DNA of 64,000 bases from Neelides folsomi (lineage: Eukaryota > Arthropoda > Collembola > Neelipleona > Neelidae), in contig JAQGBZ010000007.1 of NCBI GenBank assembly GCA_034687125.1, positions 496,001 to 560,000 of the forward strand, in the 5' to 3' direction. The position numbers were made by a program, and so were the translations under genes. How positions within the stretch are numbered: the stretch's first letter is position 1; each line of letters opens with the position of its first letter. This document shows positions 54,417-64,000 of this stretch, piece after piece. A model generated the notes under the pieces. That model searched no databases and had not been told where the DNA came from. It was given only the letters and a program-made list of their open reading frames with translations.

Positions 54417-56631
54417 TTTTATTCCTAAATATCAAACAATAAATTTGGTAAATCTCAACAATATTTCATAAAATATATAAAATAAAGTTGGAGTGGAGAA
54501 TATCAATAAAAGCCTATTGGATTTCTACTTTTAAAATTGTAGAGAATAGGAATGATGAAATTTATTATGAAATTAAAAAAACCACTCCAACAAGGTTTAA
54601 TAAATGAGTTTTTAAAACGATAATTAACATATTATTAAGACCTATTTTTAAATTATGTAAATCATTAAAAAATATGAAACTGGCTTTCAAACTTACCAAA
54701 TTAATATAGAAATTAATTGAGTAAATGCCACTCCTGCAATAATTCATTCTGTCCACTCCAAGTTGAAGTAAATGTACAATAAAATTAATATTTTTATACG
54801 TAAAAGTATATGAGATAACTAATTTCCCAGAATCATATCAATTGAGATGAATTTTTTGATTTTAAGACCCCATTTTAAATTATTGTTCGAAAGAAAGGAA
54901 ATTAATTTTGATTAAGGTTTCAACTGCGTGGAGTTCAGATTTTCCCACAGAATCTCTTTAGCTCTTTTCTTATTATGAGCGTATTGATTGACAGTTTTTA
55001 GAGGAATGATTTCCAATTGTAATAGTTTGCCCCAATATGTTATCTGTGCCAGACTCACCTTACTTTTTAATTATTTTTTTCACTCTTGAATTTTCCATCA
55101 AGATTTACAATTAGGGTTAATCCGTTAATATGTATGTTAGAAAGTTAAACTAATCGTAAATAATGAACGAAGATTTTCAGCATAGTATTTATTACATTTT
55201 CAATCCTGATTATTTTAATAACAAGTTGTTATAATTACGTAACATTTCGAGAATATTCATAACATTAACAGGGGTAAGAACATCTCAACACTTCAATATA
55301 ACCAATAGGCACTTTTTATTTAAGCTCTTTATGTTATTTGCAATCGAAAGTCTGAAGCATATTTACTTATATACGAACTTTTAACAAGAGAGTATTTTTT
55401 CGTTGTTTTAATTCGAATATATTGCTAAATGATATAATTAATTTAGAAATCAATTGGGTTTTCTGGCATTATTTTAGCTTTTAAATTTAAAGCATTGCTT
55501 GAAGGAATAAGTTTTAACCTTTTAACTATCTATACAACTGAACGAAATATCTAACTACAATTTTTATCAATGTTATTATTTGTATAATTTTATAACAAGC
55601 TAAAATTACTTGGTATGCATATGATTAGACAGATTAGATAGTCTTACAAAATAACATAGTTGCCTGAAACATATGTACCTACACACATAATACTCAATGA
55701 TTGTATATATATTAATAAATTATATTAAGAATTAAATGTGGTTCGCAATAAAGCATTTGAGAAAACTGGACATTTCGTTTCGGCCTCAATTACAAAAAGC
55801 AACTTATAAATTGATACACAGAGATACAATGTAAAATCATATAAATATTTTTTAAATTATCATATTGTTAAATGGAGTAAATAATTAAAATTAACATGGA
55901 ATGATATTCATATAACTAAATGAATATGAATAAATAAAATGTTACACCATGGATAAAATAATTTAAAGATAAATACAGCGATTATCTGACAATTCTATTT
56001 TTGAAATTCTATTTTATAACAAGAATTTTGAATGTTCAATTTCATTTATAATTTTAGATGGAATGTACAAAAACAATATTTGGACAAAATTGTAAAATAT
56101 AATAAAATAAACATACACATGTTTTGAATGACATTTTTTAACAATTGTTATAAGTTACTTGAATAGATTAATTGGTAATATAAGATTTGTGTTAATCTAA
56201 AAAAATAGATCTTAAATCACAGAGTTGATCTGGTATTGTAAAATTGGAATAGCATTGTCAAACAATTAAAAGTTGGAAATGTAAATAATATTTGTTTATA
56301 TTAGAATGGTGTTGATTATAATTAATTGGAAGAGATTTTGTTTAAGTCCCAGGTCTCAACGTGAAGTTGTGATTATTGAGCAAAATAATTTGAGGAAACC
56401 AATAATATCTATTGAAAAGAAAGAAATAGAATGATGCATATGAAGAAACTTTAACAAAATCAATATTTAAAACGTTAAACTACTGAATAAATTGTGTTAA
56501 TTATAATTAGTGTGAAAGAATGTATGAATGTCCTTATTAACAATTGTACTAATAATAAGTTATGTATAATTAAGGAACAATTAAAATACAACTAAAGAAA
56601 TATTTGTAGTAATGTGTCATAAATTAAGTAA
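54417..56631. other. Intergenic, AT-rich, nothing seen
   Basis: This 2.2-kb gap lies between the NCAPH2 start and the PGAP2 stop, both on the minus strand. It is AT-rich throughout and has no ORF of note. It must hold the NCAPH2 promoter and the PGAP2 3' UTR. Confidence 0.6.
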
Positions 56632-57802
56632 TTAAAATATTTTAACACTATTTAAAAACTTTAAACCTTCCGGACCTATTGTTATAATTCTATCATAAAA
56701 ATCCCATGAGACAGTCAAGTGAAACCCCATATTCGTTAGAACAACGATGTATTCCAATAAAGCAAAAATTGTATACACTGAAATACAAAAATTATTTAAA
56801 TAATTATCTTAATGATTGAATAATTATATTTATGTTTGAAAAAAATAATTAAATAACTCACTCCCTGTTTCGCAGTGATTATTGTGACGGATAAAGGCGT
56901 AGATTGCAAGTACAAATGCCACAAAGTTGAGGACCAAAAGAATCCATTTGAATCGAAGACTTTTCTTCTCTAATGAACTTGGCGAAATATTCCGATATTT
57001 AGTGAGAAGTACGCAGAGCAAAACCATGTAGACTTGTCCACACACCATGAACATAATAAAGCTCTTCTCATGAATCCCTTTAATAATATAAAATTACTTA
57101 ATTAATTTAATTAAATATTTACTACATACATGTTAATTTATTACAACTCACAGTAATTGTCTTTCGATGATACGAATGTGAGAATGATGAGTCCAAAATT
57201 TTCAAATACGTGAAGACTGCAGGTAACTTTGACCAATGTAGATTCTCGAAGATAAATGATTGAATTGAGATACTCGTAATAAAGACTGATAAAGAGGAAT
57301 CTTGAAGGTGCTTGAATAGCGATGCAAACCCTCCAAACAGATTGTGACAATTCAAAATTCCCAATTGCTGCTGAGATCGAAGGCAAGTAGTTTTTTACCT
57401 GACATCAATACAGTTAATGTAAAACATAATAAACTTAAAATTTTTGAAATAAATATATGAGTTCTACTGTATTTACGCCGCAGTGAGTATATGTGGCTCC
57501 TTCAAAGTCTTCGTACAATGCCCAAACCACACAAAAAATAAACCCACCAAGAGGCAAACAAAGCATTGTTGGAGCGATCTAATTAAATAGAAAATAACAT
57601 TAATTCTTCGCATATGTTTGTAGTATAATTTTGTAAATATTATATATTAGAAGTTAAGGTGAAATGAATTATCGTAATTTTCCAAATAATTAAAACTGAA
57701 GGAACTTACATTTCTAAATTTAATTCTGATAGCCCAGGGATTTGCTTTTTCACGTTCAAATTCGTAGTCATGGTCGGCAAATTTATTATAATTGGACCTC
57801 AT
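56632..57802 (-). CDS. PGAP2: Post-GPI attachment to proteins factor 2
   Basis: PGAP2 is a multi-pass Golgi membrane protein needed for fatty-acid remodelling of GPI anchors. Five exons on the minus strand: 57802-57710, 57578-57477, 57398-57152, 57077-56862 and 56777-56632, in phase, 267 aa (family about 250-320). Family marks: a hydrophobic first segment (PTMLCLPLGGFIFCVVWALY), the block THCG-VKNYLPSISAAIGNFE, VWRVCIAIQAPSRFLF, the YAFIRHNNHCETG block, and the end FALLEYIVVLTNMGFHLT with SWDFYD. These match human HCGVxNYLPSxSAAIG and LEYxVVLxNMAFHMTAxWDF. About five to six membrane spans are visible. The 57152 junction uses a perfect GTGAGT donor; the alternative frame would stop. It is divergent from PATL1. 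Confidence 0.92.
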
Positions 57803-59026
57803 TTTCACTAACAATGGAAGGCTTTGATTACCAAAATCAAATTTGTATATTGTTTCTAGCTATTAATGACTTGATAAATAAGTTATTAGTGTTATTATGT
57901 TATTGAAAGCTTTCTGTTGAAATAACCCTTAAATTAATCCCCAAGTTTATTGACTAATACTTGCTAATGACACTTTAAAGAAATAGTTAAAATCAGGTTG
58001 TATTATTGTTAGACACCGGAATGAATCTCATTTCTTTCGTTAATTACACACTGCTAAACTTTTAGGATACTAACACTTGGTTAAAGATGACCATTAAAAA
58101 CCAATTTTACAATGTGTGGCTAAAATGCTTCGTATACAACTAAATGGCTCGAATTGCAATATAGTTAAAAATAATTTACAATTGGATTCGCTCGATTCGA
58201 ATCAATTGCAATTCAATGTTTAATTTTACTTGAGTTCTAGGTTTTTAATATCACGAAAATGGGATTTTACAATTAAGCTCCGTTTTTCCCCAATTCAATA
58301 ATTAATGAACGGCAATTAATTTTGACTAAAAATTTCCTAATCTAATTGTTAACAAGTTAGCGTTATTAAATATTGGTAATATTATAAGTTTAACTTGTTA
58401 TAAAAGTTAAGTCTAAAGTTATTTTCTTATTAGTTATTTTCTTATGGGAATAGTTTGAAATTCCCTGATAGCCGGGTGTTTGATGTTTAGGCTTTCTCAT
58501 CCTGACTATATAATATCCCAACACGGTTTTCAATTCGCGAGGAATACCGTGAGTTTAAGCATATCGAAAAAGAAGCCTCTGAAAATAGGTAGAAAATTTT
58601 ATTTCATTTTACTCCCAAGCCCATTTGTAAATCGTGTCTTATAAGTGGTTAAAGTCCTTAACTACTCAACTTTTAACTTCTTTCGGGCGTCTTTGATTAA
58701 ACACATTGCTGTGCCTTTGTGAAAATTCAACCGAGGGGATCGTTGATTGAGAATTAATGAATTTTAATAAGGTAACCCAATTGATTTCTCTATGTAAAAC
58801 AACTTAATGTTAATGTTAGATAAACCTGAAAGTAGCTAAACATCCTAATCAAATTCTATTCCTACACTTATCTAAATATATAGCCTGATTGCTAAAGTTA
58901 ATCTTAAAACTTACTTGGATGAATTTTGGAGAAAATTTACCAAATCTCCCACTACTTATATTTTTATAGAAGATCTGAAATTGAGTTATTACGTTGTTTG
59001 TAATTTTAGGTCAGATAAAATAAATA
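57803..59026. promoter_or_regulatory. Divergent promoter region, PGAP2 / PATL1
   Basis: AT-rich 1.2 kb between the two head-to-head start codons, with a small GC-richer patch at about 58465-58600. That patch holds GACTATATAATATCCC (58504-58519), a possible TATA box, and downstream a donor-like AATAG|GTAGAAA near 58590, compatible with a non-coding PATL1 first exon. The frame before the PATL1 ATG begins after TTTTAG near 59008, a plausible acceptor. Confidence 0.45.
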
Positions 59027-62000
59027 ATGGATTCCTTTGAGTCTCACGAAATCGGAGGCTTGGAAAATGATCCCATCGATGACGATATTGACGCCTTCAA
59101 CGACGAAACCTTTGGAGATGAAGGGAGCGGTAAGTTTTTACATCTATCCTAACAAACATAAAAAGTTAAATAATGTATATTATTTGAATCATTAATGTAA
59201 TTTGGTATCGTATGTGAATAGAATACAAATGGGAAGATGCATCGAATCTCCTTTTTGACCAAGAAGTTCCAACTCATTCTAATGGAAGTGCTTCTCATGG
59301 TCTAAGGGAACCTGTAGACATAGTTGAGGTGAATTACGAAAAATGATTTTCAGCATTTTCCTAATTACTTTTTATATGATAAGTAATAGTTGATAATGTT
59401 CGTTTATGCTTTAAATATGTTATTTAAATGGTTTAGGTACCTTTGGAATCCAGTATAAAAAAGGCAGGTCCTATAGCGAGCAGACAAGAAGTTGTTTATG
59501 ACACATTAGCCAACGAGAATGATTTGGAAGAAAGCATTTCCCGTCTAGTTTTCGATGACTTTGAAGATGAGGAGATCGAAGGGAACAAGAAAAAGAAAAG
59601 TTCGACGACCAACAATTTCGCTTACTTTATGCCTCCCCAGGTTCGTAATCAGCGTTTTAGAGATTTTGGGAAGTTGAAGAAGTGGAGATGGATTATGAAT
59701 TGAAAATTGATATTTTGATTCTGTTTTAGGTAGCAAATAAAAATTTGAACTGGTTGATGGAAAAGGAGCTTCCGGGTTCGAGTTCCCTTCTCGGTTCTTC
59801 AGTTTGGGCGATGCATCCTCCTTCATCTTCATCCACTCCGCCCAATTCCATCACCCCAACATCTTACAACTCTGAGAGGACTCAGCCAATACAATATCCC
59901 TATTCTACGAATTCCCTTCCCCAATGTAGATTCGAGCCTCCTGGTCTTCATAAGGTTCCTTTAGTTCCTCAAGAAATGATCACCCCCTTGAGTAGAGAAG
60001 AACAAATAAGGCTTCTTTGTCCTCCTGACATTAGACCAATTCAAGGAAATACGGTAAATAGATGAAAAATGATAATCTTATGATACTAACATTATAAATT
60101 AAACATTAAATAGTCATAATACTCTGAACATTAGTTGTTATCATTAAATAAATTATAATTAACAAATTAGACAAAACGAAGTTTGGAATACTTATAGTAG
60201 TACATATTATTTTACCTGTTTATGTCAATTTGCCGTTTCTAATCGTGTTTAGAAATATATATATAGTTGCTCCCAAAACGTAAAATAGTTGTTGCGCTCT
60301 TTGGTTCGACCGACATCGTTCCAATCGTTATCTGTCCATCCATTTTCTTTAAAACTTTATTCTTAGTAAATTAAACTCTTGTGGTGTTACTTTGTCTTTC
60401 CCCATTAATTAAAAAAATTTAAAAGGAATAATTGGTCAGTTAGAAATATAAGATGAGGAGATAAAATAAGGATAGGTGTCAAATCAGGAAGCGCGCCAAC
60501 TATTTTGCTTTGGTTTAATTGGTTTGCAGCAAACCATGCCATACCATATTGATGAATCATTTATTTAAATTAGCAAACGATTTGCTACTTACACTAGCAT
60601 TGGTTAGGACTAGACGTTTTAGGTCTATGGGTTATTTTGGGGAGTACATCTAATGTTAATTTTAAATGACGTTCATTGGTTTTAGGAGTTGAAAACACTT
60701 GAAGAAATTGAACGTGAGCTCCATGGTGAAACGACAAGTGGTAAAGTACTTTCGTTACAAGAATTAGAACGCGAACTTCTCCGCGATCCTCGAAACGTTG
60801 AAAGTCGAAAAGTCGTTCCTCCTGGTCCTCCTGGTCCTCTTCAGCATCAACTTCCGCCACATCTAGGACAGCAACAACTCTCTGCATTGGAACAACAAAG
60901 AATCCAAGAATTTCAGATTCAAAAGCAACTACAACTAAGAGAAAGAGCAGCGGCACAATCAGCTCCCAATCCAAATTGTAATCTGTTAGCATACAACGGA
61001 GTTCCATTGGGACTCCTTCGACATCCGCCGCCTCCTCATCGTCCACCCTTCATCCATCCTCATCCTGGTTTTCCCCTCCATCAACTTCCGAGGTTTAGAC
61101 AAATGGAGGTCGAAATTATTGAGGATCCCTATGCTGGCCTAATGAATGAGAAAGATAAACAGAGACTCAAAAACATTCAGATAATTCAGCTTCAAAATGA
61201 TCACCCCTATCCCACTGACTATTACTGTCTTGTAAGTTGATCCTTTTTATGAATCAAGCCATCAATTATTTTGTAATTATTTTTTAATATATTACAACAT
61301 TAAATTGTCATTGAATCTTTATAAGATTATTAACAAGTACTCCCAATTTAACTAATTGATAATAATTACGAATTTTGATTTATAGATGAATCGGATTAAA
61401 AACAAACAAGCGGATCCTATGAGCAATAGATCAGCCCTGGTTAAGCTTTTCCCAAAAAGAGGGCTAGAAAACTTAAACAAGAGTAATTACCAGCCTATGA
61501 CTTTTGAAAATTCACTGGGAAAGTTGCAGGTAAAACTATACCTATAGAATTTTACAATTTTCGCATTTAATTTCATATTAATTATAACATTTCTATAAGC
61601 CTAAGATTTTAATGATTTTAGGCTGTAAGTGCATTGGCTCCAAAGAAAGCGATAGATACTGTAATTCGTGTTACGGATACAGGACCAAGGAATAAATATG
61701 GCGTGAAGCGCTATCGCTATCTTCTATTAGAAATTGAAAATGTAAGATCTAATAATTTATGAAAAAGATGATTACTATAGAGTAATTTTATTTAACAAGT
61801 TTAAATACAATATGAATTTCCCTTTAAAGATGTACGAGTGCCTCTTGACGATTGAAGAGTCTGATATTCGCAATTCCCTCATTTGCAACGGAGATGAGCA
61901 GGATTTTCTCATAAGAAAGAAAGCTTGTGACAAAGTGACGAAAGTCCTTGCAAACATAAAGACACTTGGGGAATTTCTCGAAATCAAGAAAGGAAAGGTT

Positions 62001-62846
62001 TGTTAACAACTTAAAAATGTTTGGAAATTAAGATTTTTTTTATTTAACGTTTTTATTTAGCATTTGCTAATTGTTTCTAATGTTCTAGATGCTTGTGTCG
62101 CGATTAATCCCACTTGTGGATTCGAACATCCGTTATTTCATAATGGGCTTCATGCTCTCGACATTTCACAAATGGTTCGAAGTGGATAATAAAGAAATGG
62201 AAAAGGGATATCCTTACCTTCGTCATGCCATTTTAGTAGCAAAGCACTCAGATATCATTGTGATCATTGAAAAAATGCCCAAAGAGGCATTCTCTGCTAT
62301 GGTTGGAAACAAGGTAAATTCATTTAACAAATATATTAATAAAATTAATGATTTAAAAACTTTATTTAATTTTACAATCAAATTGTATCAAATCTGACTG
62401 ATTTCAATTTTTATCTTAATTTCGTATTATCATTTATAAATTTGCAGCTAGGGTTGACGATACTTCTTGCAATTATTCATCAAGGATCAAAATTACTTGA
62501 AAATGATCAAAAGCCTGACAACCTCGAATTTCTTTTTATTTGGAAAACTTTCATTGTTTCCTATTTGAATCAGATTGTTTCTCATATTAATACCCTTGCT
62601 CTCCCCATTGAGATCTTTCGAGATATTATTGCGCACATAAGGAGGTAATGATGACTTAAATTTATTATTTGAAATAACTTATACATTCAGTAAACTTGTT
62701 TCGGGATAATTGTAGAATGAAATATATTTATTGATAGTATTCTAATTATTAATTTTTATTACAGTTTTAATTTCGACGATGCTGTTGTTGAACCGATGTA
62801 TCAAACCTTCAGGCTTTGGGTACAAGCTGGTGTCGAAGTTCATTAA
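59027..62846 (+). CDS. PATL1: Pat1 homologue, mRNA decapping/decay factor
   Basis: Pat1 links deadenylated mRNA to decapping in P-bodies, bridging DDX6, LSM1-7 and the DCP2 complex. Eleven exons: 59027-59129, 59222-59328, 59437-59640, 59730-60053, 60686-61231, 61386-61529, 61622-61741, 61830-61997, 62089-62313, 62448-62644 and 62765-62846; all junctions in phase, 739 aa (human PATL1 770). The N-terminal acidic motif DAFNDETFG is the DDX6-binding motif. A Pro-rich middle (exons 4-5, with HPPPPHRPPFIHPHPGF-like runs) is followed by DPYAGLMNEKDKQRLKNIQ and DHPYPTDYYCL. The C-terminal alpha-helical domain (exons 6-11) contains LENLNKSNYQPMTFENSLGK, GPRNKYGVKRYRYLLLEIEN and LVDSNIRYFIMGF, all family-like. 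The 632-bp intron at 60054-60685 is the largest. Confidence 0.94.
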
Positions 62847-64000
62847 TATATATTAACCCATAATTTCTTTTAGTCTTCTTTTAATATAGAAGGACAACTG
62901 ATTTCTCAGTTTATTGTTATGAATAATTGGTTAATTTTTACTCATTGTTATGCAATATAATATTAACAGATTTATTAATAATGTTTTAAGTAGTTATATT
63001 ACTTACAATTCATATCAATTCAAATGATACGAGTTATCATTATTATGATTTCAAATTTTTAAATTCCTATTTCTAGACATGAAATATATTTAGAAAATTA
63101 GTTTAAAAAATAAAATACGCTTTTGTATAAAAATAACATTTATGTTTAAATAATTTTTACATGTTAATCCACAAAAATGTTGACTTACCTCTATGCGAAA
63201 ATGTCGATATTCAATTTTATGCCAATTTACTTTTTACAATGACGATATTGATGGTAGTTATTGAAAACATTTGAATGAATTAAATGAATCATGAAATATC
63301 AATTATCACAATTTATTAAAACCAAAGTATTGGCGAATTCAAATTATCAATTATATTTGATTTTCGAATATGAAATTTTAGGTAAATATGTCATGTAAGC
63401 ATTCGAATACAATTTTTGAGTTATAACACAGAAATTGTTTTTGAAATCATCGCACTTGTAACACGATTTTAATTAAAGTTCACACAATGGCAAACTTTAT
63501 TTATAATTTAATTATATTTGCAAGTCTTATTCGCTGCAGATAAGAATTTGATTTTGAGATTAATTTTTTATATACATAGTTGATAAAATACATTATCGGT
63601 ATTTAACAATTGCGTTAATTTTGAATGACAGTACAAAGTGTGAATTAATATAATATACACATCCATTTATAAACACATATTAGGTAACATCGTCAAAAGT
63701 TAAGATATTACTTTCAAATAGGCGCATAGATATATTAAAAATTTGAATTTTACCTGAGGATGGGTGAGTGGGAAGAAAGGTATTGATTTGGATAAATTCA
63801 TAGGTATTCATATAGCACGTATTTTATTTATGTCTTAAAGAAGATAAAAGACCATCATCCGTTGAATCACACAGAGTTTCATAATTACTGGAGTAAATCC
63901 TGAAAAACATTATAAATTAACAAAACCGGCATGAATAGTTAATATTGTTTACTAAATATTTAATACCATGCATTATATGTACTTACTTAGTACGTATGGT
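62847..64000. other. Downstream AT-rich DNA, nothing seen
   Basis: After the PATL1 stop the sequence is AT-rich to the window end, with no ORF or repeat that I can support. It includes the PATL1 3' UTR. Confidence 0.6.

Noticed and set aside
58545-58590. Resemblance to the 5' end of 28S rRNA (TTTAAGCATAT after TACC)
   Set aside because: Only about 11 bases match in a row and the sequence that should follow (ACTAAGCGGAGG) is absent, so it is most likely chance within a 5' leader.
60594-61046. 150-codon minus-strand ORF
   Set aside because: It is the antisense shadow of the Pro/Gln-rich exon 5 of PATL1.

Overview
The window looks like nuclear DNA of an arthropod (an ecdysozoan with an AT-rich genome). 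The genes are intron-rich animal orthologues with mostly short GT-AG introns. The intergenic DNA is very AT-rich, and one small palindromic element carries the arthropod-type TTAGG/CCTAA motif. Crustacean (for example copepod-like) or another non-drosophilid arthropod fits best, but this is inference. I saw no bacterial, retroviral or CRISPR-like content and no convincing tRNA or rRNA gene.

Left part (1-7.8 kb): the last exon of a MAST-family kinase (+), a palindromic MITE, GINS3/PSF3 (-), and, divergent from it across about 0.5 kb, a complete MuSK/Nrk-type receptor tyrosine kinase (+) with two Ig domains, Frizzled CRD, kringle, membrane segment and kinase.

Middle part (7.8-41.4 kb): mostly non-coding, alternating AT-rich stretches with islands of higher complexity. 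It holds two MITEs (19.2 and 20.3 kb) and two pieces of NAA35 (NatC auxiliary subunit) in the wrong order: the C-terminal end at 21.0-21.4 kb and a broken N-terminal/middle part at 24.4-25.4 kb. Between them lie a small unrecognised seven-exon gene (201 aa) and a 59-aa ORF. A GC-rich island at 12.1-13.5 kb has a possible coding exon. A GC-rich single-exon CDS at 35.55-36.75 kb encodes a 398-aa protein with a CtBP-type PIDLSKK motif, behind a TATA promoter, a 5' intron and an upstream ORF.

Right part (41.4-62.9 kb): a dense housekeeping/signalling run made of CaMKI (-), divergent from UBE2N/Ubc13 (+); a 0.7-kb fold-back element; NCAPH2 condensin II kleisin (-); PGAP2 (-); and, divergent from it, PATL1/Pat1 (+). 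The final 1.1 kb is AT-rich with no gene seen.

The genes do not form a pathway: DNA replication (GINS3), mitotic chromosome structure (NCAPH2), ubiquitin signalling (UBE2N), mRNA decay (PATL1), GPI-anchor remodelling (PGAP2) and kinases (MAST, MuSK/Nrk, CaMKI) are simply neighbours. Three divergent pairs probably share promoter regions. Exon limits below were worked out by eye from reading-frame continuity, splice consensus and remembered family sequences; none was checked by search.
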